Shown here piece after piece: positions 1-8,474 of a DNA stretch of 8,777 nt. How positions within the stretch are numbered: position 1 is the first letter of the stretch; each line of letters starts with the position of its first letter. The notes below the pieces were generated by a model. The model worked only from the letters and a program-made list of their open reading frames with translations, was not told the origin of the DNA and did not search any database. This DNA is from Deltaproteobacteria bacterium (GTDB lineage: Bacteria; Desulfobacterota; GWC2-55-46; UBA9637), in assembly GCA_016234985.1 (NCBI GenBank), contig JACRNK010000250.1, positions 1 through 8,777 on the forward strand, given 5' to 3'. The position numbers were made by a program, and so were the translations under genes.

Positions 1-1
1 T

Positions 2-151
2 ATAGAATATGCCGTGAGGACTAAAGATTTAACGTCCCAATATGAATTTGCAGGGGTGCGGGCTCAGGAGATTGTTTTCTGGGTTGAAGATAAAGAAGTA
101 ATAGATTATTTTCCATTTAATGAATACACATTAGAAGCAATTCTCATTTAA
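2..151 (+). CDS. Unrecognised protein, C-terminal 49 residues (partial)
   Basis: An open frame enters from the left edge and ends at a TAA at 149-151. It gives 49 residues without a stop. The composition is that of a real acidic, aromatic-rich protein tail: it contains the runs IVFWVEDKEVIDYF and FNEYTLEAILI, which suggest beta strands followed by a short helix. I do not recognise a family, and the start lies outside the window. Downstream is a 135-base gap with the clpB promoter, so this gene is probably not in the same transcript as clpB. No hairpin with a T-run follows it. Confidence is limited because only the end of the frame is visible. Confidence 0.5.
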   Translation: MEYAVRTKDLTSQYEFAGVRAQEIVFWVEDKEVIDYFPFNEYTLEAILI

Positions 152-246
152 GAGGGAAGCAGATTTACAATCTCTCCCTGGTATGCCTATAAGTTTTGCC
201 GCAGCATGGTTGCAAATTGCCGTTGAATACCGGGTGCCTGTTCTGC

Positions 247-275
247 TTGACATTCCTGCCACGCAATCCTATATT
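247..275 (+). promoter_or_regulatory. clpB promoter, -35 TTGACA / -10 TATATT
   Basis: A perfect TTGACA at 247-252 is followed after exactly 17 bases by TATATT at 270-275. Transcription would be expected to start around 282-283, only 4-5 bases before the clpB ATG at 287. The same bases can also be read in a heat-shock sigma fashion: CTTGACA at 246-252, 14 bases, then TCCTATAT at 267-274, a partial match to the sigma-32 -10 element. The hsp20 promoter carries the identical CTTGACA heptamer. Which sigma factor acts cannot be decided from the sequence. Confidence 0.65.
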
Positions 276-286
276 ATTCCTATCTT

Positions 287-2881
287 ATGCGGCTTGACCG
301 GTTTACCATAAAATCACAAGAGGCGCTGAATCAGGCGCAGGTTATCGCTGAAAAGCATCAGCATCAGCAGGTTGACGCGGAACATCTGCTTCTTGCATTG
401 CTTGAACAGGAAGGCGGTATTGCCGCGCCGTTGCTTCAAAGGGTTGGGGCGAATGTCTCTCTGATAAAGGGGCAATTAGAAGATACTTTGAAAAAGCTTC
501 CTAATGTCTCCGGCTCGGAAGGGGTCTATCTTGCGCCGAGATTGAAAAAGATTCTTGACAAGGCGTTTGAAGAGGCGCAGAGGTTAAAGGATGATTTTGT
601 CTCCACAGAGCATATCCTCATTGCCATTGCAGATGAGAAGACAAGCGAGGCCGCAAAGATATTGGCTGCACAGGGTGTGTCTAAAGATACAATGCTCAAG
701 GCAATGGCGTCGATTCGGGGCAGTCAGCGCGTGACAGACCAAAACCCGGAAGAAAAGTATCAAGCCTTGATGCGTTATACGAGAGATTTGGTTGAGATGG
801 CAAGAAAGGGAAAACTTGACCCTGTGATAGGCAGGGATGATGAGATACGGCGCGTTGTTCAGGTGCTTTCCCGACGCACAAAAAACAATCCGGTTCTTAT
901 TGGCGAGGCGGGCGTTGGAAAGACCGCAATCGTTGAGGGTTTGGGACAGAGGATTGTTTCCGGCGATGTGCCGGAGACCTTGAAAAACAAGCGGCTTCTT
1001 GCGCTGGATTTGGGCGCGCTTATCGCCGGAACAAAATATCGCGGAGAATTTGAGGACAGGCTCAAGGCGGTTTTGCGCGAGATTAACGAATCGCAGGGAG
1101 AGGTCATATTATTCATAGATGAGCTTCACACCTTGGTTGGCGCTGGCGCGGCAGAGGGCGCGATGGATGCGTCCAACATGCTAAAACCTGCGCTGGCGCG
1201 AGGTGAACTCAGGTGCGTGGGCGCGACAACTCTGGATGAATACCGGAAGCATATTGAGAAAGATGCTGCGCTGGAAAGACGTTTCCAGCCTGTTTTTGTT
1301 GGCGAGCCTAATGTGGAGGATACTATCTCCATTTTGCGCGGCCTCAAGGAAAAGTATGAGGTCCATCACGGCGTGCGCATTGCGGATTCAGCCATTGTTG
1401 CAGCGGCAACGCTTTCACATCGTTACATCACCGACAGATTTCTCCCTGACAAGGCCATTGACTTGATAGACGAATCTGCATCCAGGCTCAGGATAGAGAT
1501 AGACAGCATGCCTATTGAGATAGATGAGATAGAGAGAAGGATCACCCAGCTTGAGATAGAGAGGCAGGCTTTAAAAAAAGAAAGCGACAGGGCGTCTCTT
1601 GAAAGAGTTGAGAAGATAGAAAAAGAGATTGCAAACCTTAAGGAAGATAGCTCAGGCCTTAAAGCGCAATGGCACAAGGAGAAAGAGGAGATAACAAAGA
1701 TACGGGCTGCCAAACAAAAGATTGAGGATACGAAGTTAAAGGCGGCTCAGGCTGAGAGAACTGGCGATCTGGCAAAGGCTGCGGAGCTTAAATACGGAAC
1801 GCTTACCCAGCTTCAAAAGGAATTGGAAGACGGCCAAAAAAGGTTGGCAAAAATCCAAAAGGGAAAGGGTATGCTCAAGGAAGAGGTTGATTCAGATGAT
1901 ATTGCCGAGGTCGTGTCCAAGTGGACAGCCGTGCCTGTAACCAGAATGATGGAAGGTGAGAGGGATAAATTATTAAAGATGGAGGAGAGGCTCAAGAAAA
2001 GGGTTGTTGGCCAGGATGAGGCCATCAGCGCGGTTTCAATGGCTGTGCGAAGGGCAAGGGCGGGGTTGCAGGACATAAATCGCCCGGTTGGCTCTTTTAT
2101 TTTTCTCGGCCCGACCGGCGTGGGCAAAACAGAGACTGCGCGGGCATTGGCGGAGTTTTTGTTTGACGATGAGCAGGCTATGGTCAGGATTGATATGAGC
2201 GAATTTATGGAAAAGCACTCTGTTGCGCGGCTCATCGGCGCGCCTCCAGGCTATGTGGGGTATGAGGAAGGCGGCTATTTGACCGAGGCGGTGCGTAGAA
2301 GGCCGTATTCCGTGTTGCTCTTTGACGAGATAGAAAAGGCGCACCCCGATGTGTTCAACATCCTCCTGCAGATTCTGGACGACGGCAGGCTTACGGACGG
2401 ACAGGGGAGAACTGTTGATTTTAAAAATACCGTGATTATTATGACATCAAACGTAGGCAGCCAGTATTTGACCGAATTGAGAGAAAAAGATTACGATGAG
2501 ATACGAAATCGTGTGATGGAGAGTCTCAAGGTTTCGTTCAAGCCTGAGTTTTTAAACAGGATTGACGATATTATAATCTTTCACCCCTTGTCGAAACAAC
2601 ATATAACGGCAATCGTTGACATACAGTTGGAGCGGCTTAAAAAACTGCTGCGCGAAAAAAAGATTACATTGACATTGACCGATGGCGCAAAGACGCTTCT
2701 GGCGCAGGAAGGCTATGATCCGGCCTACGGCGCGCGCCCGCTCAAAAGGCTCATCCAGAGAAAAATCCAAGACCCGCTGGCAACAAAGATTCTGGAAGGG
2801 GAGTTTAATGAAGATGATAACGTTATTATTGATGAGAGAAAAGGAGAGCTTGATTTTGAACGCGCAAGGAAAGGTGTTTAG
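287..2881 (+). CDS. clpB: ATP-dependent disaggregase ClpB (Hsp100)
   Basis: This is a full-length ClpB of 864 residues, the usual length. ClpB is a cytoplasmic hexameric AAA+ machine that, with DnaK, pulls polypeptides out of aggregates after heat stress. The Clp N-domain covers about residues 1-145. The first AAA+ domain has Walker A GEAGVGKT (206-213), pore loop KYRGEFE (250-256), Walker B VILFIDE (273-279) and arginines in ERRF (330-333). A charged coiled-coil M-domain at about 405-530 separates ClpB from ClpA and ClpC. The second AAA+ domain has Walker A GPTGVGKT (608-615), pore-loop motif GYVGYEEGG (655-663), Walker B ending at D680-E681, and NRID near 757-760. The start at 287 is fixed by the family's MRLDRxT opening and by a stop codon at 248-250 in the same frame with no alternative start between. 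No Shine-Dalgarno precedes it, and the promoter lies so close that the message may be almost leaderless. Confidence 0.98.
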   Translation: MRLDRFTIKSQEALNQAQVIAEKHQHQQVDAEHLLLALLEQEGGIAAPLLQRVGANVSLIKGQLEDTLKKLPNVSGSEGVYLAPRLKKILDKAFEEAQRLKDDFVSTEHILIAIADEKTSEAAKILAAQGVSKDTMLKAMASIRGSQRVTDQNPEEKYQALMRYTRDLVEMARKGKLDPVIGRDDEIRRVVQVLSRRTKNNPVLIGEAGVGKTAIVEGLGQRIVSGDVPETLKNKRLLALDLGALIAGTKYRGEFEDRLKAVLREINESQGEVILFIDELHTLVGAGAAEGAMDASNMLKPALARGELRCVGATTLDEYRKHIEKDAALERRFQPVFVGEPNVEDTISILRGLKEKYEVHHGVRIADSAIVAAATLSHRYITDRFLPDKAIDLIDESASRLRIEIDSMPIEIDEIERRITQLEIERQALKKESDRASLERVEKIEKEIANLKEDSSGLKAQWHKEKEEITKIRAAKQKIEDTKLKAAQAERTGDLAKAAELKYGTLTQLQKELEDGQKRLAKIQKGKGMLKEEVDSDDIAEVVSKWTAVPVTRMMEGERDKLLKMEERLKKRVVGQDEAISAVSMAVRRARAGLQDINRPVGSFIFLGPTGVGKTETARALAEFLFDDEQAMVRIDMSEFMEKHSVARLIGAPPGYVGYEEGGYLTEAVRRRPYSVLLFDEIEKAHPDVFNILLQILDDGRLTDGQGRTVDFKNTVIIMTSNVGSQYLTELREKDYDEIRNRVMESLKVSFKPEFLNRIDDIIIFHPLSKQHITAIVDIQLERLKKLLREKKITLTLTDGAKTLLAQEGYDPAYGARPLKRLIQRKIQDPLATKILEGEFNEDDNVIIDERKGELDFERARKGV

Positions 2882-2960
2882 AGCAAGGCAGTAGATCGAT
2901 TGATTTAAAAAGTTTAATTTTCCAATTAGTTATTTTTAATAATAGTTTGATAAACAAAAA

Positions 2961-2996
2961 TTGACCCTTGACAAAGGTGTAATTATAAAATAAATT
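2961..2996 (+). promoter_or_regulatory. Two overlapping promoters for the hsp20-degP operon
   Basis: Two promoter-like pairs are offset by 7 bases. TTGACC (2961-2966) lies 17 bases before TATAAA (2984-2989). TTGACA (2968-2973) lies 17 bases before TAAATT (2991-2996). Expected starts are near 2996 and 3003, giving a leader of about 65-73 bases. The second -35 is preceded by C, giving CTTGACA as at clpB. There is no CCCCAT-like sigma-32 -10 element and no CIRCE repeat, so the sigma-70 reading is preferred. The rest of the 2882-3068 gap is AT-rich, and I see no convincing terminator for clpB in it. Confidence 0.6.
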
Positions 2997-3004
2997 GAAT
3001 CAAA

Positions 3005-3027
3005 TCCCGTTTACAGACATAGCGGGA
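3005..3027 (+). other. Leader hairpin at the 5' end of the hsp20 mRNA
   Basis: TCCCG at 3005-3009 pairs with CGGGA at 3023-3027. A G-U pair and an A-U pair extend the stem to 7 bp around a 9-base loop. It sits at the predicted 5' end of the transcript, upstream of the hairpin that covers the ribosome binding site. It could stabilise the leader or act as the first stem of a multi-hairpin thermosensor. The structure is drawn by eye and was not computed. Confidence 0.4.
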
Positions 3028-3035
3028 CAAGTTTT

Positions 3036-3072
3036 ATTGCTCCATAATTCTGTATCGGTGAGGATAGTATGG
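3036..3072 (+). promoter_or_regulatory. Candidate RNA thermometer over the hsp20 start
   Basis: In the hsp20 leader, CCATA (3042-3046) pairs with TATGG (3068-3072), which includes the start codon. Directly inside, ATTCT (3047-3051) pairs with AGGAT (3061-3065), which includes the Shine-Dalgarno, with one U-G pair. The result is a 10-bp stem with a two-base bulge (3066-3067) and a 9-base loop. A second option is ATTGCT (3036-3041) pairing with the same AGGAT with one bulged G. That resembles the UUGCU-against-AGGA pairing of ROSE elements. Small heat-shock protein genes are the classic hosts of ROSE and fourU thermometers, so the context supports this reading. Melting behaviour cannot be judged here. 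Confidence 0.5.
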
Positions 3073-3518
3073 CATTGTTGAAATGGGATCCGTTCAAAGA
3101 TCTGCTTACCATTCAGGAGAGGATGAACCGTCTGTTTGATGAAACCCTTTCCAGAACAAAAGGCGCCGGCGAAGACATGGGAAGGAGCGGCTGGCATCCT
3201 CCTGTGGATATTTATGAAACAGAGGAGCATATTGTTTTAAAGGCAGAACTGCCTGGGATAGATAAGAAGGATATTGAGGTGGAGATAAACGACAATATCC
3301 TTGTTTTGAAAGGCGAACGCAGATTCGAGAAAAACGTTCAGGAAGAAAACTATCACAGAATGGAACGTTCTTACGGTATTTTTCAGAGGGCATTTACCCT
3401 TCCATATATAGTTGATAAAGATAATGTTAAGGCAAAGTATAATCATGGCGTTTTGGAGATTATACTGGAAAAAAAGCGGGAACAAAGGCCTAAGCATATA
3501 AAGGTAGAGGCGAGATAA
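3069..3518 (+). CDS. Small heat-shock protein, Hsp20/alpha-crystallin family
   Basis: At 149 residues this has the normal size for a bacterial Hsp20, an ATP-independent cytoplasmic holdase that keeps unfolding proteins soluble for refolding by DnaK and ClpB. The N-terminal arm (1-42) opens with the typical WDPFKDLLTIQERMNRLF pattern. The alpha-crystallin beta-sandwich runs from about 43 to 136. It includes the ELPGIDKKDIEV loop, the FxRxFxLP-type segment near 104-112 and the conserved NHGVLEI strand (125-131). A C-terminal IKV (144-146) is the I-x-I/V anchor used for oligomer assembly. GAGGA at 3060-3064 is the ribosome binding site. degP begins 14 bases after the stop, so the two are almost certainly cotranscribed. 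The position beside clpB gives a coherent heat-stress block. Confidence 0.96.
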   Translation: MALLKWDPFKDLLTIQERMNRLFDETLSRTKGAGEDMGRSGWHPPVDIYETEEHIVLKAELPGIDKKDIEVEINDNILVLKGERRFEKNVQEENYHRMERSYGIFQRAFTLPYIVDKDNVKAKYNHGVLEIILEKKREQRPKHIKVEAR

Positions 3519-3532
3519 AAAAGGAGAATATA

Positions 3533-5041
3533 ATGGATACCATGAACAGCAAAAAAACATTCGGCATTAAAAGCATAGTAATAGTCGGGATAGCCTCCCT
3601 GTTATTAGGGGTTGTGTTAACAGCCAGGTTTGACGTTACGCCGCCCACAGACGCCCAAAGTTTCTGGAAAGAAAAAGGTGAAAAAACAGAGCCCCCGCAG
3701 CTTGAGCCGAATTCGTTTGTAAAGTTGGCCAAGGAGCTGAATCCTGTTGTGGTCAACATATCCACTACTCAGGTAGTCAAACAGAAACAGACGGTTCCAT
3801 TTCCTGAATTCAAAAGCCCGTTCGAAGATTTTTTTGGAGACGAATTCAGATTTTTCGGAGAGGCGCCGGAAAGGGAGTTTAAGCGGCAGAGCCTCGGCTC
3901 CGGGTTCATAATAAATAAAGAAGGTTATATCCTTACAAACAATCATGTGGTGGAGAATGCAGAGGAGATAATTGTTACGCTTTCTGATAAAAAGGAAAAA
4001 GAGTACAAGGCAAAAGTTGTGGGCAAGGATGTAAGATTGGATGTGGCGCTTATAAAGGTTGACGCAAACGGCGATCTTCCTGTTGCTGCGCTTGGAGATT
4101 CCGACAGCCTTCAGATAGGCGAGTGGGTCATGGCCATAGGAAACCCGTTTGGCCTTGGCCATACAGTGACAGCAGGCATTGTAAGCGCAAAGGGGAGGGT
4201 AATAGGCGCAGGGCCGTATGATAATTTTATACAGACAGACGCGGCCATTAATCCGGGCAACAGCGGAGGCCCTTTGTTTAATCTCAAGGGAGAGGTTGTA
4301 GGAATCAATACTGCAATAATTGCAGGCGGCCAGGGTGTTGGTTTTGCCACGCCCATAAACATGGCAAAGGATATATTGCTCCAACTAAAGGAGAAAGGCA
4401 AGGTTACAAGGGGATGGATAGGGGTCAGTATACAAGAGGTGACGCCTGACCTTGCGAAGTCTTTTGGCCTGAAAGATAAACAGGGCGCCCTTGTATCTTC
4501 TGTTAACAAGGATGAGCCGGCGGATAAGGCAGGGATAAAGCCGGGCGATATTATTGTGGAATTTGACGGCAAAGAAATAAACGAGGTAAGCGATTTGCCG
4601 AGGACTGTCGCCTCTATTACACCGGGCAAAACCGCCAAGATAAAGGTTATAAGAGACGGCAAGGAAAAGATTCTTGCCATTACCATAAGCAAGATGAAGG
4701 AAGAGGAAGAGGCTGCGGCAGTTGAAGGGAAAGAAGAGGCTGCCCCTGAGAAGAAACTTGGGTTTTCAGTTCAATCAATAACCCCTGAAATTGCCAAGAG
4801 GATGGACCTGAAGGATACGGAAGGCGTGATTGTTTCTCAGGTTAAGCCGGAGAGCCCTGCCGGTTTAGCAGGCATAAAGAGCGGGGATATTATAAAAGAG
4901 GTGAACAGAAGAGAGATTAAGAACATCAAGGAATACAAAGAGGCGATGAAGGCAATTTCTAAGGATGACACCGTGCTGTTCCGCATAGTCAGAGGCGGCA
5001 ATACATTTTATGTTGCAATAAAGATGAAGATGAAGGATTAG
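3533..5041 (+). CDS. Periplasmic serine protease/chaperone, DegP/HtrA (Do) family
   Basis: This 502-residue protein is a Do-family HtrA protease that degrades or chaperones misfolded proteins in the cell envelope. A hydrophobic segment at about 13-31 exports it. No clear signal-peptidase site is visible, so it may remain as a membrane anchor. The trypsin-like domain shows the full triad: H138 in TNNHVV, D170 in RLDVALIKV and S244 in GNSGGP. PDZ1 covers about 294-386 and PDZ2 about 408-498, joined by a Glu/Ala/Lys-rich linker (388-407). The two-PDZ architecture and length fit DegP/DegQ/MucD; I cannot choose among them. AAGGAGA at 3521-3527 precedes the ATG at 3533 by 5 bases. A second ATG at 3542 is possible but is placed less well. 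The stop is 3 bases before ubiX. Confidence 0.96.
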   Translation: MDTMNSKKTFGIKSIVIVGIASLLLGVVLTARFDVTPPTDAQSFWKEKGEKTEPPQLEPNSFVKLAKELNPVVVNISTTQVVKQKQTVPFPEFKSPFEDFFGDEFRFFGEAPEREFKRQSLGSGFIINKEGYILTNNHVVENAEEIIVTLSDKKEKEYKAKVVGKDVRLDVALIKVDANGDLPVAALGDSDSLQIGEWVMAIGNPFGLGHTVTAGIVSAKGRVIGAGPYDNFIQTDAAINPGNSGGPLFNLKGEVVGINTAIIAGGQGVGFATPINMAKDILLQLKEKGKVTRGWIGVSIQEVTPDLAKSFGLKDKQGALVSSVNKDEPADKAGIKPGDIIVEFDGKEINEVSDLPRTVASITPGKTAKIKVIRDGKEKILAITISKMKEEEEAAAVEGKEEAAPEKKLGFSVQSITPEIAKRMDLKDTEGVIVSQVKPESPAGLAGIKSGDIIKEVNRREIKNIKEYKEAMKAISKDDTVLFRIVRGGNTFYVAIKMKMKD

Positions 5042-5044
5042 GGA

Positions 5045-7230
<2,186 letters not shown>

Positions 7231-7246
<16 letters not shown>

Positions 7247-7357
7247 CTTCGCATACCTGCGTTGCTCCTCGGCTCGTCGTTGCGGCGTATGCTGAAACAT
7301 ACGCCTCACTCCTCGCCTTCATCGCGCCTTGGTCTGCTTTGTTCTGACGCTCTGTAT
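7231..7357. repeat. 127-bp palindromic element (REP- or MITE-like)
   Basis: The 17-base arms at 7231-7247 and 7341-7357 are inverted copies with one mismatch. A nested 7-base pair follows, with one mismatch (7251-7257 with 7331-7337). A perfect 8-bp central hairpin, GGCGTATG (7284-7291) with CATACGCC (7298-7305), has a 6-base loop. Between these, the two halves share a CTCCTCG motif in direct rather than inverted orientation (7264-7270 and 7308-7314). There is no T-run after it, so a simple intrinsic terminator is unlikely. No transposase is encoded. It looks like a dispersed palindromic repeat, but only one copy is in the window. Confidence 0.6.
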
Positions 7358-7380
7358 GCTGCTCTCTTTATGTCGTTGTA

Positions 7381-7386
7381 TATAAT
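7381..7386 (+). promoter_or_regulatory. -10 element of the thioredoxin-like gene
   Basis: A perfect TATAAT stands just beyond the palindromic element. A start near 7393 would leave a leader of about 16 bases containing AGGA at 7395-7398, the likely ribosome binding site. I see no good -35 at 16-18 bases, so the promoter is tentative. Confidence 0.35.
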
Positions 7387-7408
7387 AAGAAAGTAGGAAA
7401 TGCTTATA

Positions 7409-7894
7409 ATGAAAAAGCCTTATCTTGTCGTTCTGCTCATATCTTTGTCTTTCTTCCTGTCATGCGCAAAGGTTCAGGTTGAGGGGCTTCCTGCCCCTGA
7501 TTTTACTGCTGCGAGATTTGATGGAAGCAGTTTATCCCTTTCGGAATTTAAAGGCAGACCGGTTATCTTATACTGGTTTGCATCATGGTGACAGCGCTGT
7601 AAAGAAGAGGTCCCTCTCGTGCAGAGGGCATACGGTAAATATAAAGAAAAAGGGCTGGTTGTGATAGGCCTTGGTTTTCAGGATACCAAAGGCAACCTTA
7701 TACAATATGCGAAGGATATGAAGATAGATGACATGCAGTTGGTTTTTGATACCGAAGGCCGTATTGCCGCAAAATACGGCATTTCATACGGCGCAGGGGC
7801 TGTTTTTATAGACAGGAAAGGCATTGTCACGAAAAGGTTTATTGCCGGTTTTGGAGAAAAGGAATTCTCAAATTATCTCATGGCCTTATTTTAA
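7409..7894 (+). CDS. Probable selenocysteine-containing thioredoxin-fold lipoprotein (TlpA/ResA-like)
   Basis: Reading through the TGA at 7589-7591 gives one intact 161-residue TlpA/ResA-type protein, a family of envelope thiol-disulfide oxidoreductases. A signal peptide with a lipobox-like FLSC puts the lipid-bearing cysteine at C19. The fold then runs APDF (29-32), a core strand RPVILYWFASW (50-60), the active site U61-Q-R-C64, EEVPL (66-70), VVIGLGF (84-90) and FIDRKG (133-138). Relatives have W-C-x-x-C here, so the TGA sits exactly at the attacking cysteine. No other stop breaks the frame, and a bSECIS-like hairpin follows. The usual cis-proline before the FIDRKG strand is Ala129. The start at 7409 is preferred over the ATG at 7400, because AGGA (7395-7398) is too close to the latter. 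Without selenocysteine decoding this would be a nonsense-mutated gene. The 3' end overlaps the convergent TPR gene by 9 bp. Confidence 0.82.
7589..7629 (+). promoter_or_regulatory. TGA selenocysteine codon with bSECIS-like hairpin
   Basis: The TGA at 7589-7591 is followed by a stem of CCCTCT (7612-7617) with AGAGGG (7623-7628) around the 5-base loop CGTGC. G7610 pairs with C7629 while T7611 is bulged. The apical loop begins 26 bases after the TGA, within the range reported for bacterial SECIS elements. It carries G at its second position followed by U. A bulged U and a loop GU are also features of the E. coli fdhF element. The hairpin would be bound by SelB to deliver Sec-tRNA. Pairing was worked out by eye. 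Confidence 0.65.
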
Positions 7895-8395
7895 TCCCTC
7901 CATCTTATAAATATCTTCAAGATTATTACGGGCATCTGCATATTCAGGGTTTAACCTTAAGGCCATTCTAAACTCTCTTATCGCTTCGTCAAAATTCCCC
8001 TGTCTGTAATAGACGACACCAAGGTTATTGTGCGCCTTTGGATAGTCAGGTTTTAAACGGAGAGCCGTATGATATTCAGCAATGGCTGATTCCAGCATGC
8101 CTTTATCTCTAAGGGCATCGCCCAAGTCATTGTGTATGCCGGCATAATTCGGCTCAATGGACAGCGCCTTGTTATAGTATATTATCGCTTGTTCCAACGC
8201 TTCCTTTTCATCATGATACGCCGCTCCGAGGTTATAATAAGCCCTTGCCTTTGCCGCTGACTTGTATGCCGTATCAGTCCACATGGTAAAATCATCGCGC
8301 CATATTGTATTTCTTTTATAGGCTGTAAAGGAAAAGGGAATGGCTATTAAAATTGCAAGGGCAATAAATGACAAGGATATTCTTTTTATATCCAT
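7886..8395 (-). CDS. Membrane-anchored TPR protein, possibly a truncated TMTC-like protein
   Basis: This 169-residue protein has one hydrophobic span (about 7-25) and then the pattern YKRNTIWRDDFTMWTDTAYKS, followed by TPR units at about 50-83, 84-117 and 118-151 and a partial fourth to 169. TPRs are protein-docking helices. The span plus RNxxWRDD...W...KS segment closely resembles the junction between the last membrane helix and the TPRs in large TMTC/O-mannosyltransferase-like TPR membrane proteins. Those carry several hundred more N-terminal residues that are absent here. A stop codon lies four codons upstream in frame (8405-8407), and AAGGAAG precedes the ATG by 4 bases, so it appears to be expressed as a short protein. 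TPR1 has one extra residue. Its 3' end overlaps the convergent lipoprotein gene. The family link is a recollection of pattern, not a search. Confidence 0.85.
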   Translation of the reverse strand: MDIKRISLSFIALAILIAIPFSFTAYKRNTIWRDDFTMWTDTAYKSAAKARAYYNLGAAYHDEKEALEQAIIYYNKALSIEPNYAGIHNDLGDALRDKGMLESAIAEYHTALRLKPDYPKAHNNLGVVYYRQGNFDEAIREFRMALRLNPEYADARNNLEDIYKMEGLK

Positions 8396-8443
8396 AAGAC
8401 TTCCTTAACATATTCAAGCAGGAAGCGCAATTTTTACTTCCTT

Positions 8444-8473
8444 TTTATAATGGATTATTGTAGAATTTTGCAA
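8444..8473. promoter_or_regulatory. Overlapping divergent promoters of the TPR gene and ykuK-like gene
   Basis: On the plus strand TATAAT at 8446-8451 could serve the ykuK-like gene, with a start near 8458 and a short leader, but no good -35 is seen. On the minus strand TTGCAA (8473-8468) and TATAAA (8449-8444) are 18 bases apart and point at the TPR gene. The two -10 boxes share bases, so the two directions may compete. This is a judgement from consensus matching only. Confidence 0.4.
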
Positions 8474-8474
8474 C

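Noticed and set aside
183..311. 42-codon frame across the clpB promoter and start
   Set aside because: It has no ribosome binding site, overlaps the clpB start and the strong promoter, and has no recognisable motif.
2882..3068. CIRCE/HrcA operator or sigma-32 -10 element before hsp20
   Set aside because: No TTAGCACTC-type inverted repeat and no CCCCAT-like box are present.
3617..4384. 255-codon minus-strand open frame
   Set aside because: It lies opposite degP, whose triad and PDZ motifs are clear. The minus-strand product has low-complexity Cys/Tyr/Leu-rich sequence typical of a shadow.
7591..7600. 10-bp palindrome ACAGCGCTGT overlapping the TGA
   Set aside because: It cannot form a hairpin with a usable loop, and the bases are explained by the codons for Gln, Arg and Cys.
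7619..7894. Separate 91-codon CDS starting at GTG
   Set aside because: It is in the same frame as 7409-7591 and completes the same thioredoxin fold. It has no ribosome binding site of its own.
8420..8446. Hairpin plus T-run resembling a plus-strand terminator
   Set aside because: No plus-strand gene ends there, the stem is only 6 bp with a large loop, and the site lies between divergent genes.
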